This document shows positions 1-10,973 of a stretch of DNA of 64,000 nucleotides, piece after piece. Made by a program: the position numbers and the translations under genes. The stretch spans positions 76,884,811 to 76,948,810 of the forward strand of contig OZ020589.1 of the NCBI GenBank assembly GCA_963971535.1. The letters run 5' to 3'. The notes below the pieces were generated by a model. The model worked only from the letters and a program-made list of their open reading frames with translations, had not been told where the DNA came from and searched no databases. Position 1 is the stretch's first letter. The number at the start of each line of letters is the position of its first letter. Source of the DNA: Notolepis coatsorum. Lineage: Eukaryota > Chordata > Actinopteri > Aulopiformes > Paralepididae.

Positions 1-1062
1 TGGCGTCGTATCAGGGGTAAGGTGGTGAGGGTGGGTTTCTCCGGTTTTCTCCTGGGCCCCCCCTCCCCTCAAACATGATTTTGTTTACAAGATGTGTGTT
101 GTTTCACTATGTTTTTGGGGATACGGTATAACCCCTCAGCTTCTGCTGGGGTTGTGCTCTTGCTTAGAGAGGCAATTTTTGTGTGAAAATTGTTAGGTCG
201 CTGTCATGTGGACTTAGCAAGGCCTGTGGACTTAGCAAGGCCTGTGACCAGTACTTAATCAAGGATTTGTGTCTTCTCTCGTCATGAAAAACGGCATTCC
301 TCTTACAGTAGTGAGAGTGTACTTCTGCCCTTTTTTGTTGTGATGGAGGGTTGTGTGTGTCGTTTTCATGTTTACTGGGTTAGGTGTTGGCCTACAGAAG
401 TTACATGTTTAAGCTCTTGTACCAGGGCCCTTGGCCCCTCTCTTGGTCTGTGTTTTTTCTTCCTTTAGGGTAAAGGTGGAAAAATTCAGGTGGCAGGTTC
501 GCACATGAGCCTATGTGAAGCTGTTACCTTGACAGGTATACATGCACTTCATGTAGCACGCTATGACTGGTGTCATGGCTCTGCTTTGTCATTGCATCGT
601 ATCAGGGGTGAGGGGTCATGAGGGGGTGAACTGATAAACCCTCCCTCCCCTTTTTTTCTCATTGGTCAGGTGGTTGGACCTCCTGTATTTTTTTGGCTTC
701 CTGTCACGCTGCTGGGCCAGTGTGTCACAGGGTAGGGAGGGGGGGGGGGGGGGGGGGTGAGGGAGTTCCCTGGTCCCACGCCATATTTGGGCAGGTGGGT
801 CATGGAATTCCCCCCGCCATATAGTACGTCACTGGGCGCGTTTCTATTGGTTGTGAGACTTCTGTGAGTTCTTTTCAGGCTCCATGTTGTGGACCTCTGT
901 TATTGTCAAGATGAGTTATGCGGTGCGTGAGAACTTAAAAAGAAGTTCTGCTCTGCGCTCTGTTGCATATGTCTTGAGCTTGGTCACGTAGCTCAATGTT
1001 ACATATCTCTTTTCAATTATTACTCACGTGGGAAGTCTATCTGGGGGTTCCCTGTCTCCTCT
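1..1062 (-). mobile_element. Unclassified TIR element, copy A, distal part
   Basis: This stretch aligns by eye, in reverse complement, to about 57,640-58,760 of copy B. Shared landmarks include the cttagcaaggcctgtg motif (near 213-250 here, near 58,550 in B), the cgtatcaggggtgaggggt motif near 596, a homopolymer G tract at 728-757 (poly-C near 58,100 in B), and a block near 1,015-1,060 just before the LINE insertion. It continues off the left edge of the window. No protein-like reading frame is seen. Copy A lies in the opposite orientation to copy B. Strand here is given relative to copy B read on the plus strand. Confidence 0.75.
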
Positions 1063-1065
1063 CTT

Positions 1066-4000
1066 TTATACAGGGCAGGGTTGACAGGGGTGTTTTCCCT
1101 CGGATGCGACATATGGGACCCAAGAGGACGCGACCCTGGTCAGACGCCTCTGGTTTTAGCTCCGCAACGATGTACTCACTTTTAGCTATTATGTTTGTTT
1201 TTGCTACTTTTCTATTTAAAGCAACACTGGCGGGTACGTCATACGACCGTCAGACACTTATGGACCTGAACCCCGGGCTCAAAGAGGAGTTTGGAGACAC
1301 TTTTGACCTAGAATGGCCAGCAGAAATCAGACGGGAGAATGGCGGCAAAGAAAAGAACAAAGGCGACGGCAGGAGAAGACACAGAGGAAGACGAGGAGGT
1401 ATCAGATTGAGACTAAAAAGAGCTGCTTACCGCCCAGCAATTCCATCCATCTTTCTGGCGAATGCCCGTTCGTTGGAGGGTAGGATGGATGATCTGAGAG
1501 CGAGGGTCCGGTTCCAACGGGAGATGAGAGACATCAACATTATATGTCTCACAGAGACATGGCTCACGTCGACGACCCCAGACAAAAGCGTCTCTCCCTC
1601 GGATGCCTTCACAGTCTTACGTGCAGATCGCAACGCTGGCTCAGGAAAGACCATCGGCGGCGGAGTCTGCCTCATCACGAACAATTCCTGGGTTAATCCC
1701 GAGGGGGTGCAGGTCCTCTCAAACTCGTGTTCGCCGGACTTGGAACATCTTTCTATCCTATGTCGTCCGTTTCACCTCCCGAGGGAGTTCACAGCAGTCG
1801 TCATGACTGCCGTGTATATTCCCCCACACGCGAACACGGGCAAAGCGCTGGGCGAATTACACGATCATCTCAACAGACACCAGATCAAACACCCAGACGC
1901 AGCGATGGTAGTGGCCGGCGATTTCAACCAGGCCAACCTGAAGAAAGTGATGCCGTCCTTTTTCCAACACATCGCTTGCTCCACCAGAGGGAAGAACACA
2001 CTCGACCACTGCTATTCCCCGTTCAAAGCGGGTTACAAGGCAGTAGCCGCTCCGCCATTAACGGGGTCCACAAGCTCGAGCGATCATGACTCCATCTTGC
2101 TATTTCCGGCATATCAACAGAGATCACGTGACGCCGTCGTGTCACGTGAGACTAAGAAGTGGACCGACGAATCAGAGGCCACGCTCAAGGACGTGCTTGC
2201 AGACACGGACTGGGATATGTTCATAGGAAGTGCCAGTGACGTCAGTGAATTAGCAGACATAGTGGTGTGCTACATAACAACAATAGCTGATGGTATTGTC
2301 CTCAGGAAAACGGTGCGGATTTTCCCAAACCAGAAACCGTGGGTGGATAGCACTATTAGAGCAGCTCTGAACTCTCGTACCACCGCCTACAACCTGGGTA
2401 GAGAGTCAGGAAACATGGAGGAGTATAAGGCTTCAGTCTATACTCTACGCAAAGCAGTCAAACTTGCTAAGAGGACATATGCTGACAAACTGGAGACACA
2501 AATGGCACAAAACGACACAAGAGGATTATGGCAGGGACTGAAGTCAATAACTGACTATAAAGTCAGCGCCCCGTCAATGGGGAGCGACGACGCCTCCCTC
2601 GCGGACAAGCTCAACACCTTCTACGCTCGGTTTGGTGTAGACAGTGGCGCTGCTGGCTCTCCGGCTAGTGACGTCACTGGCGCGCCGGCTGTTGTGGAGG
2701 GGGGGGGGCAACCGCGAGGGGGGGGGGACGCTCTCTCGTTGTCGGAACACAGTGTGAGAAGAGCATTTATGCAGGTGAACACCAGGAAGGCTGCTGGCCC
2801 AGATGGCATAACAGGACGTATACTCAAGACCTGTGCCAACCAGCTGGCCCCTGTGTTCACCGTCATATTTAATCAATCACTGGCGGAGTCAGTGGTCCCT
2901 GCCTGCTTCAAGAGGTCTACCATCATCCCTGTGCCGAAGAAACCCTCCCCAGCATGTCCAAATGACTACAGACCGGTGGCACTCACCTCTGTGGTCATGA
3001 AATGTTTCGAGAGGCTGGTCAAGGACCACATTTGTGCCTCCCTCCCCAGTGATATGGACCCTATGCAATTTGCATACAGGACAAACAGGTCCACCGACGA
3101 CGCGGTCTCCCAGGTACTGCACAGCACCCTCTCGCACCTTGACCGTCAGAAGGGGGGCTATGTGAGACTGTTGTTCATTGACTACAGCTCAGCGTTCAAC
3201 ACCATAGTCCCCACCAGACTGGTGGACAAGCTGATCGAGCTAGGTCTGAGCTCCGCCCTGAGCGCCTGGGTACTGGACTTTCTGAGCGAAAGACCCCAGG
3301 CGGTCAGGGTGGGGGGTCAGACCTCCAACACCATCACCCTGAGCATCGGGTCCCCCCAGGGCTGTGTTCTGAGCCCCCTGCTGTACTCACTCTACACACA
3401 CGACTGTGTGGCCAAGTTCAGCTCCAACTCCATAGTGAAGTTCGCAGATGACACGGTGGTGGTGGGGCTGATCTCGGACAACGACGAGAAGGCCTACCGG
3501 GAGGAGGTGGAGGTACTGGAACGCTGGTGCCAGGACAACAGCCTGCTCCTGAACATTGGCAAAACCAAGGAACTGATCGTGGATTATAGGAGAGGACAGC
3601 AGGAGACACACACACCACTGATGATAAACGGGGCTACCGTGGACAGGGTGAGCAGCTTCAAGTACCTGGGGGTCCACATCTCAGAGGACCTGACATGGTC
3701 AACACACATAGGCACAGTAGTAAAGAAGGCGAAACAGCGTCTCTACCACCTGAGACAGTTAAGGAAGTTCAGAGTATCGGGGAAGATACTCCAGTCCTTC
3801 TACTCAGGAGCTGTAGAGAGCATCCTGACCGGAAACATCACTGCCTGGTATGGAAACAGCACGGCACAGGACAAGAAGGCCCTACAGAAAGTGGTGCGCT
3901 CAGCCGAGCGTACCACGGGTATTGCACTACCCCCCCTGCAGGTTCTATACAACAAGAGGTGCAAATCCAGAGCCTGCAGGATAATGAAAGACCCTCACCA

Positions 4001-4541
4001 CCCCAATAACAGCCTGTTTCAGCTGCTGAGGTCAGGCAGACGCCTGCAAATCTCAGCTACTAGGACAGAGCGGTTTAGGCTCAGCTTCTTCCCCCAGGCC
4101 ATCAGAGCCATGAACAATGTACATTGAGTGCTCAGAACATTGAACTGTCCACACACAAGCACACATGAACACACACACGACACGCACACTGTGCACGCTC
4201 ACACACGAGCAGCCACTTAACACTTTAACATGAGCGGGCACACACTCATGTCGCACACACGCACACTTATGGCCAAAGGAAAGGTCACTTTAAATTAGAA
4301 TAACAGGAACAGTGTATTGCACTACCAAAGCTAACTAGCATGTCACACATGCGCTGTAAATAACTATGTACAGATACCGAGATGTCACTCCATGTTACCT
4401 GCTATCTGTTACTGCACAATGTTGTTTCTTCTTTGATTCTATTATATGTACCACTGTATTGCACATCGTTGCGGGCAAGACCACCCGCATTTCATTGTAT
4501 ACCTGTATGCCGTGACAATTAAAACTCTTGACTTGACTTGA
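1066..4541 (+). mobile_element. Full-length jockey-superfamily LINE (L2/CR1/Rex1 group)
   Basis: A non-LTR retrotransposon inserted into copy A of the unclassified element. The flanks resume homology to copy B on both sides (copy B about 57,640 and about 57,400), so the ends are bracketed to within some tens of bases. It has one long ORF of endonuclease plus reverse transcriptase, then about 400 bp of 3' UTR rich in CA. It ends after aattaaaactcttgacttga in a short TTGAC tandem rather than poly(A), as is usual for the CR1/L2 group. The ORF is uninterrupted, which suggests a young copy. I cannot decide between L2, CR1 and Rex1/Babar by eye. Confidence 0.85.
1104..4127 (+). CDS. LINE endonuclease-reverse transcriptase polyprotein
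   Basis: One open frame of about 1,007 codons from the ATG at 1104. The frame is open back to 996, but that upstream part is homologous to copy B and so is not LINE sequence; 1104 or 1113 is the first start likely to be the LINE's own. A basic stretch lies near 1,360-1,425. An apurinic-type endonuclease follows, with ANARSL (about 1,458), LTETW (about 1,550), GDFN (about 1,917) and SDHDSI (about 2,083). The reverse transcriptase has NDYRPVAL (about 2,962), FIDYSSAFNTI (about 3,175), SPQGCVLSPLLYSLYTHD, the catalytic FADD (about 3,438) and FKYLGVHIS (about 3,658). The C-terminus is the family's cysteine-poor tail (LYNKRC...HHPNNSLF). The product would nick target DNA and copy its own RNA. Two glycine-coding G tracts (about 2,699-2,728) sit in the linker. 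No stop or frameshift is seen. Confidence 0.9.
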   Translation: MRHMGPKRTRPWSDASGFSSATMYSLLAIMFVFATFLFKATLAGTSYDRQTLMDLNPGLKEEFGDTFDLEWPAEIRRENGGKEKNKGDGRRRHRGRRGGIRLRLKRAAYRPAIPSIFLANARSLEGRMDDLRARVRFQREMRDINIICLTETWLTSTTPDKSVSPSDAFTVLRADRNAGSGKTIGGGVCLITNNSWVNPEGVQVLSNSCSPDLEHLSILCRPFHLPREFTAVVMTAVYIPPHANTGKALGELHDHLNRHQIKHPDAAMVVAGDFNQANLKKVMPSFFQHIACSTRGKNTLDHCYSPFKAGYKAVAAPPLTGSTSSSDHDSILLFPAYQQRSRDAVVSRETKKWTDESEATLKDVLADTDWDMFIGSASDVSELADIVVCYITTIADGIVLRKTVRIFPNQKPWVDSTIRAALNSRTTAYNLGRESGNMEEYKASVYTLRKAVKLAKRTYADKLETQMAQNDTRGLWQGLKSITDYKVSAPSMGSDDASLADKLNTFYARFGVDSGAAGSPASDVTGAPAVVEGGGQPRGGGDALSLSEHSVRRAFMQVNTRKAAGPDGITGRILKTCANQLAPVFTVIFNQSLAESVVPACFKRSTIIPVPKKPSPACPNDYRPVALTSVVMKCFERLVKDHICASLPSDMDPMQFAYRTNRSTDDAVSQVLHSTLSHLDRQKGGYVRLLFIDYSSAFNTIVPTRLVDKLIELGLSSALSAWVLDFLSERPQAVRVGGQTSNTITLSIGSPQGCVLSPLLYSLYTHDCVAKFSSNSIVKFADDTVVVGLISDNDEKAYREEVEVLERWCQDNSLLLNIGKTKELIVDYRRGQQETHTPLMINGATVDRVSSFKYLGVHISEDLTWSTHIGTVVKKAKQRLYHLRQLRKFRVSGKILQSFYSGAVESILTGNITAWYGNSTAQDKKALQKVVRSAERTTGIALPPLQVLYNKRCKSRACRIMKDPHHPNNSLFQLLRSGRRLQISATRTERFRLSFFPQAIRAMNNVH

Positions 4542-6045
4542 CATATCTGTGTCTTGGCCAGCTTCCTGCCACTCTCCCAGGCGGCTTGGAGGGAACTTTA
4601 TCTGGGTTCTTGTTAGAATTACCATTGATATGTTTTGGGTCTCGACATGTACATAGTGCTGGCCCTGGGTGCTTCTGTGTGGAACCATGCATGGGCTTGC
4701 GCGCCTTGGTTGCTCATCATTGAAACAGCGTTTTTATGGGGCAACTAGGATGGAGTTTTGTCTCTTCCGAGCGCCAGTGTACTAGGTTAGTCTCGATAAA
4801 TTCTCGTTCATCTCTGGGGGGAGATAACGGAATAGATCAAAGCATTGGCGGAGGGGTGTCACGCTTTTGGGGTGGGCCACCGGGCGCGGTGCTTTATGTT
4901 CTGACCGTCTTGGTGGCGCCCTCTGTGATGTTTTGGATCGACACGCATACCTACCCCCCTCTTAGGACTGGGGATGGTGGTATGATTAGGACACAGGACT
5001 GGTTCTGGTCGCGCCGGACCAGGTCAGTTAACCCGTTGTCCGCCGGGTGCAGATCTGCTGTTCTGGTACCCTGAAGGACTTGTGCTTTTTCGGGGGGAAA
5101 ATGCCGGGTTGGCCCGGGCATTGCAGGGTTTGATGTTATGGAGGTGTTCGTGGTTATGTCACTGCGTGTTATCCTTCACTATTGCTTGGTCCATATTGTG
5201 TTGTACCTTGCGCTGTGCTAAAGGAGCCTGGTCCTTCTCCATTCTTTTTTCACCCCTCTCTTCTCCTGCTTGGCGGGGCTGGGAGGGGGCTGTCGAGGTG
5301 GTTCTTGTACCCCTCTGGCATCCCTGTGTACGTCCCGGTCCGCCGGGCCCAGGTCCGGACTCGTTCTCGTCGACCTGTTGGCCTGGGTTAACCCCTTCTT
5401 GAGAACTGAAACACTTGTACTGCTGTATAGCCGGTGTATACCCGCAGTTGTGTTTTGGAGTTTTTTCTTGGGGTGGTTATAGGAACAACCGCCTCCTGTT
5501 AGGTGGTGATTGGTTTCCAGGTGTGTTGGTAGTGGAGTCGACTCTCGGGTTAGGCCGCGCTTGACCCCGTGTGCCCCTGCACCTTTCGATTCCCTCCCAT
5601 CCTCCACTAGGGGGGTCCGGGGGCTCGGGTCCTCCCCGGTTCTGATGGTTGTGGGGTGCCTCAGCGGGTACATTTGTCGAGCTTCCGCTCTGCTCAGCTC
5701 TTGTGTTTCACTAAGCAGCACAGAGCGTAAGCTATGATGTAATATAACATACAGTTATCCTATAACCATAGTTATATGAGTAATAGCGGCGCTCTGCGCT
5801 GGACTCACTGAGGACCCCGTGGTCTTCTCCTTCGGTGGTGAAAGACTTGGGAAGGAGCTGTTAGTATGGCCACACCCCTGCTTATGTAGAGGAGCGGATG
5901 GGAGTGTGGCCAGGCGGATGGGTGTGTATATGTACATGTGGAGACATTTATTCATTAGTTAGACTGACATAGGATGTGTTCCACTAAGCAGCGCAGAGCG
6001 CCGCTATTACTCATATAACTATGGTTATAGGATAACCGTATGTTA
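4542..6045 (-). mobile_element. Unclassified TIR element, copy A, terminal part
   Basis: Reverse-complement homology to copy B from about 57,400 back to 55,200. Examples are gttgaaacagcgttttta-like sequence at 4,720, the block at 4,905-5,060 containing ttctggtaccctga, and the block at 5,590-5,680 matching B near 55,560-55,640. Compared with B it lacks about 850 bp between 5,575 and 5,600 that in B contains one 5S-like sequence, and lacks most of the second 5S-like sequence near 5,180. It ends at the hairpin-bounded cassette at 5,745-6,045. The partner end lies outside the window, so no target duplication can be read. Confidence 0.75.
5745..6045. repeat. Hairpin-bounded terminal cassette of copy A
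   Basis: A 301-bp unit whose ends are inverted repeats of more than 50 bp: taacatacagttatcc reads inward at 5,745 and its complement ends at 6,045. The arms continue through cataactatggttat and agcggcgctctgcgct. The middle holds ccacacccctgcttatg, also found in copy B's cassette (accacacccctc, gcttatga at 55,330-55,360). Just inside, at 5,706-5,740, a second, diverged copy of the tip (cactaagcagcacagagcg) repeats the outer sequence. Confidence 0.75.
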
Positions 6046-6177
6046 CTGTCAAAATTATAGAAAAATAATATCAAAAAACTAATAAAAGGGGGACAAAAAT
6101 AAATAAAAAGGAGTGACATGGGTTCATCGGTCCATACATTGTTTATTAACATTTCAATTTATTTTCTTGTTTCTTTT

Positions 6178-6497
6178 TCATTCTTCTGTGATGTCGTTTC
6201 CTTTCTTCCTATATTCCTCCCACTTTTCCCATTTTGACTCCAATTTCTCCTCTTGTAGCCTCAGCATATGTGTGATTCTATCCATTTCCTTTATCCCCTC
6301 TATTATCTCTATCCATTGTTCCTTCGTCGGTGCTTCTACCCTGTACCACAGTTTAGTCAAAGCTTTCTTGGCTGCTACTAATAGTATCTCAATCAGATAT
6401 TTGTCTTCTCCCTGCATTTCTTTCTGTGTTAAGTTCCCTAGGTATAGTACTTGACCTGTCTGGGGTATTTCATATCCTACTATTTAATTTATTATCC
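6178..6497 (-). pseudogene. L1 ORF2, C-terminal segment
   Basis: Minus-strand reading of about 79 residues after an in-frame methionine, ending at a stop at 6,178. It contains the L1-like tail motif ILLVAAKKALTKLWY followed by APTKEQWIEII and a charged LRLQEEKLESKWEKWEEY helix, typical of the ORF2 C-terminus downstream of the RT domain in fish L1 elements. It is cut off from the rest of ORF2 by the hAT element at 6,506-8,543, whose target duplication ctcctatc flanks the break. Confidence 0.75.
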
Positions 6498-6791
6498 CTC
6501 CTATCCAGTGGAGGCTGCTGACCAAATTTTTAGGTGAAGCACAAATTATTATATTATATATTAAATTATATTTTTTAAACATCCCCAACGCTGCAACATC
6601 CCCATTTATCCCAGGTGTCAGGCTCCTCATTCGCTTCCATTCATTTTGGGGACCATGTTTAAATATCATCCTAGTATAAACAAACTATACTGCTGTGACG
6701 ATTTCAATAAAACAGACCTTTCTGAGTCAATGGTATGCAGTGGCGTTGCGCAATATGTCGGGGCCCCCCTGCAGGGCAGACCACTCCCCTA

Positions 6792-6879
6792 AATCAAACC
6801 AAGCAGACCATGGCTCGGCGGCCCGATCAAACCAAGCAGACCATGGCTCGGCGGCCCGATCAAACCAAGCAGACCATGT
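6792..6879. repeat. 33-bp tandem repeat
   Basis: Almost three copies of a unit that begins atcaaaccaagcagaccatg and continues gctcggcggcccg. The copies are nearly identical, so the expansion is recent relative to the hAT element that carries it. The third copy breaks off after gaccatg. Confidence 0.85.
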
Positions 6880-7069
6880 ACAGTATACAGTGGCTAATAT
6901 ACTATCAATACTACTTGAATATACATACACTATTCATTTCATTTACACTATACATTTCATCAAACCAGCATGTCATGTCTCCTTTAACTGAGTGAAAAGA
7001 GGGAGAACTACATTGACCAGATTGCCTGGCAATGTTTACTTCCTCCTCCACAGAGGCACTAGATCTGAG

Positions 7070-7660
7070 CCACAAGCTAGCGGCAAACATTCATTCATTT
7101 AGGCAGCACCACTAACACAGTGCACATGCAAATATTATCTGCAGGCTGCATTAGCAGCCAGCAGCCAACGTGATACATTACATTGTGTTTATATGTGACA
7201 TAGCCAAGTTAACAACGTTCCAATCCCTTAAGTCTCTAAACAATTCGGCTAGCTAATGTTAGCAAAGAACGCTAGCCTAGCCACAAGCTAGCGGCAACAT
7301 TCATTAATTTACACTAACACAGTGCACATGCAAATATTATCTGCAGGCTGCATTAGCAGCCAGCAGCCAACGTGATACATTACATTGTGTTTATATGTGA
7401 CATAGCCAAGTTAACAACGTTTCATTCAATCCCTTAATCAAGTCTAAACAATTCGGCTAGCTAACATTAGCCATTAGCAAAGAACGCTAGCCTAGCCACA
7501 AGCTAGCGGCAACATTCATTAATTTACACTAACACAGTGCACATGCAAATATTATCTGCAGGCTGCATTAGCAGCCAACGTGATACATTACATTGTGTTT
7601 ATGTGTGACATAGCCAAGTTAACAACATTGTTCTCTAAACAATTAGCTAACGTTAGCATC
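7070..7660. repeat. About 213-bp tandem repeat, three copies
   Basis: Three head-to-tail copies start at cacaagctagcgg (7,071, 7,282, 7,497), a spacing of 211 and 215 bp. Each carries cagtgcacatgcaaatatta, ctgcaggctgcattagcagc and gtgacatagccaagttaaca in the same order. The third is shortened at its 3' side. atgcaaat is an octamer-like site, but I infer no function from it. Confidence 0.85.
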
Positions 7661-8424
7661 CAGGCTAATCAGGCTTTCGTTTTACAAACACTACAACTTA
7701 CTTTTTTCTGATCCAGGTGCATAAGTCCACTTCTTCATGTTGCTCAGTTGCTGGTTTATACTTCGGTCCTAATGTTGGCGCAAAGTTTAATTTAGCCTAC
7801 TGTGTGTTGTTACAGCTGTACTGTAAACTACTAGCTACAAGTTAGCCTGCCTTCACTGTCCAAGATGGCACGTTCATGTCAACTACAACTACACTAGTCT
7901 TCAACTGAGATACAAAATATATATATATCATCCAGTGCACAACAATAAGTGAACAAGTGAATAAAGATCTTAAAATATGAATGATTATATTAGGCAAATT
8001 AATGTTCTTCTTCAGGCAAAATGCACACATGAGATGATGGAACACAACTTTGACTAGAACACTGACGCCAGCCCAGCTGCAGTTCTGCATGTATTTTACC
8101 AGGCAGACTCTGATTGGATTTGCAAGGCTGCCAATCATTCAACCTCCGTGTATTGGATGTCAAGGGCTGTCAATCATTAAATCCTCCATTCAATGGCAAG
8201 AGTTTAACTGCACAGTCCGTGCTTAGATGAAGTTAATAGCCTATTTCGATTGGCTATTATTTATTATTTATTTAACAATGGGTCAACCTGTGCAGATATT
8301 CTGCACGAATAATTACTGCAGGCAATACTGCAGTGCAGGCCTGCTCAGAGCTGTACATTTTGGCCATTTTTTAAGAAAAAAATATTCACTGACATTTTTT
8401 TTACAGAAGAAAACATTTATAATA

Positions 8425-8468
<44 letters not shown>

Positions 8469-8551
8469 ATATGTAAATTAATAATAATTATGAATTATGA
8501 GTGAATTTGTATTTCACGTGTTGTCATAGAGAAACCTCCACTGCTCCTATC

Positions 8552-10969
8552 TCCTCCCAGTAGTTTCTTATTTTCTGACATTCCCAGAATATGTGTGTGT
8601 GGTTCGCTACTTCTTGCCCACATTTTCTCCAACATGGCTTTTGTGTTGGCATGTAATTGCCCTGTATTTCTGGTGTTATAAAGAATCTAATGTTTTTCCA
8701 CCCAAACTCCCTCCATATCCTTGATCCTGTGGTTGATTGTTGTATCTTACATGTGTTATACCATTCCTCCTCTGTTATCTCTATTTCTAATTCTTTCTCT
8801 CACTTTTCTTTTATATACAAGGTTGTAATTTCCTTACTGTCCATTATTGCCTGATATAGTGCTGATATAACCCTCCCCTTCCTTCCTTCATATGATTTTA
8901 CCATTATCTTAATTATCCCATTCTGTTCTTTGTCTCTGTCTTGTTTTATTTCTTTGTTATAGTAATCTCTAATCAGTAGATATCTAAAGTGGTCTCTATT
9001 CTCTAGTCCGAATCTTTCTTAAAATTTTTGTAGAGTCTGCATCTCCCCTCCTTCTATCATTGTACATATTGCTGTTATACCCCCCCGTTCCCATCTTTTG
9101 AACCCATGGTCGTCTATCCCTGTTTTGAATTTGTTGTTGTGTGTTATCCATCTCAGTATCTTGGATTATTTTTCTAGCTTGTATTTCTTTACTATTGTGT
9201 TCCATACGTTTATAGTGAATTTGGTAATTGGGTCTAGTAGTTGTTCCTGTTTTCTGAACAGCTCACTATCTCCTATTAGTGCCTGCACTTTGAATCCCTC
9301 TCTTTTGGTTTCTATGTCTTTCCATTTGGCTTCATAATTCACATTGCACTAGCATGCTACTGTTCTAAGCTGTGCTGCATAGTAATAGTCTTCTAAACTG
9401 GGTACTGCCATTCCTCCTTTCTCCTTTGGTAGTTGTAGAGTCACATATCTGATCCTTGGCCTTTCCCCCCCCAAATTAATCTTGATATCTGTTTATCCCA
9501 TTCTCTGAATTGTTTTTGTGGTATTAATATAGGTAAAGACTGAAATAGGTATAATAACCTTGGTAATATGTTCATCTTAATGATTTCGATCATTGAGCTG
9601 AAATCTAGGGGCATTACTGTCCATCTTTCTAGGTCTTTCTTGATTTTCTGATTAATCTGTGTATAGTTTGCATCGTATAACCCCTCCACCCCTCTTGTAA
9701 TGTTCACCCCTAGGTACTTGATCCTGTCCATGTCCCATTTAATTTTGTAATTTTCTTTGATCTCTATCGTTGGAGTGTAGTTTAGTGTTAAAGTCTGTGT
9801 CTTCGTCACGTTGAGTCTATACCCTGAGTAATGCCCATATTCTGTCAGTAAATCCATCAGTATCTGAAAGCTTGTGTCTGGTTGTCTCATATATACTATC
9901 ACATCGTCTGCGAACAGTCCCAATTTATGTTCTGTTCCCCTTATCTCCACCCCTTTGATGTATTTGGTCTGTCTAATTAGTTGAGCCAGTGGTTCGATGA
10001 ATACATCGAAGAGCGTCGGCGAAAGACAACAACCCTGTCTGGTAGCTCTCTCTAGCTTAATCCGGTCTGTCAGACTACCATTTACCGTAATCCTTGCCGT
10101 CGGTTCTTGATATAATGCCTTAATTGTTTTTATAGCGTTTTTGTCTAATCCAAATTTCTCCAATACTTTATATAGAAATATCCAGCTTACACTGTCGAAT
10201 GCTTTTTCTGCATCTAGGCTAACTAATACTGCACTTCCTCCTTCCTTTTGTATCTCCTCTACTATCTGCACTGTCTTCCTTATGTTATCCTGTGTCTGTC
10301 TTCCTTTAATGAATCCGGTGTGGTCTTCGTCTATAATATCTGTCATAAATGTCTCAAATCTTTTGGATATTATTGATGTATACATCTTGTAATCTACATT
10401 AAGTATGGACACTGGTCTGAAACTGCTACATAGTTCTCTATCTTTCCCTTCTTTTTGCATTGTAGTAATTATGGCTTCTTTCCATGAAGGTGGCATTGTG
10501 CCTTCTTTCATCGTGTGTCTGAATGCTGCTTCTAATATGGGGCTCAGTTCCTGTCTAAATGTTTTGTAGAATTCTGAGGGGAATCCGTCGCAATCCGGTG
10601 ACTTACTGTTCTTTGCGTTACTGATCGCATTCCCCACTTCCTGTTCTGTAATCTCTGCGTTTAATATTTTGTTCTGTTCCTTCCCTATCGATGGTAGATC
10701 TAATTAAAAAAAATATCTCTATCTCCTCTTCTCCTGCCGCTATCGGTTGTGTGTATAGTTTCTTATAGTATTCTTCAAATGTCTTCTCTATTTCAGTTGG
10801 TTCTCTCAGTAATTTGTTTGTGTTCGTGTCCCTTATTGTGTGTATTGTGTTCAGTTTTTGTTGTGTCCTGATTCGTCTAGCTAAAAGTCTGGTCGCTCTC
10901 GGTCCTCCTTCATAGTATGTCTGTTTCATGTACCTAGCTTTCTTCTCTATTTCTGTCAGAAGTTCTTTG
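8552..10969 (-). pseudogene. L1 ORF2, reverse transcriptase segment
   Basis: Minus-strand L1 reverse transcriptase. The best-preserved stretch is 10,637-9,441 (398 codons), with SPDCDGFPSEFYKTF, FRPVSILNVDYKMYTSII, GFIKGRQTQDNIRK, SLDAEKAFDSVSW, RQGCCLSPTLF and the catalytic FADD (about 9,905). The N-terminal side (10,637-10,969) has EIEKKARYMKQTYYEGG. There is a frame break near 10,620-10,640, and sequence past 9,441 toward 8,552 is recognisable only in pieces. The segment is bounded by the probable solo LTR (right) and the hAT element (left). Decayed and not functional. Confidence 0.85.
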
Positions 10970-10973
10970 TTTA

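Larger units (their letters stand above)
6506..8543. mobile_element. Non-autonomous hAT element, 2.04 kb
   Basis: The ends are cagtggagg and cctccactg, and the 8-bp target duplication ctcctatc is exact at 6,498-6,505 and 8,544-8,551. This combination is diagnostic of the hAT superfamily. The element interrupts ORF2 of the minus-strand L1. No transposase-like frame is seen; the interior is made of tandem repeats (6,792-6,879 and about 7,070-7,660), AT-rich DNA and an AT microsatellite at 8,432-8,465. It is probably mobilised in trans by an autonomous hAT. Confidence 0.9.

Noticed and set aside
996-1103. The first 36 codons of the open frame before the LINE
   Set aside because: This part is homologous to copy B of the unclassified element, so it is read-in sequence and not part of the LINE protein.
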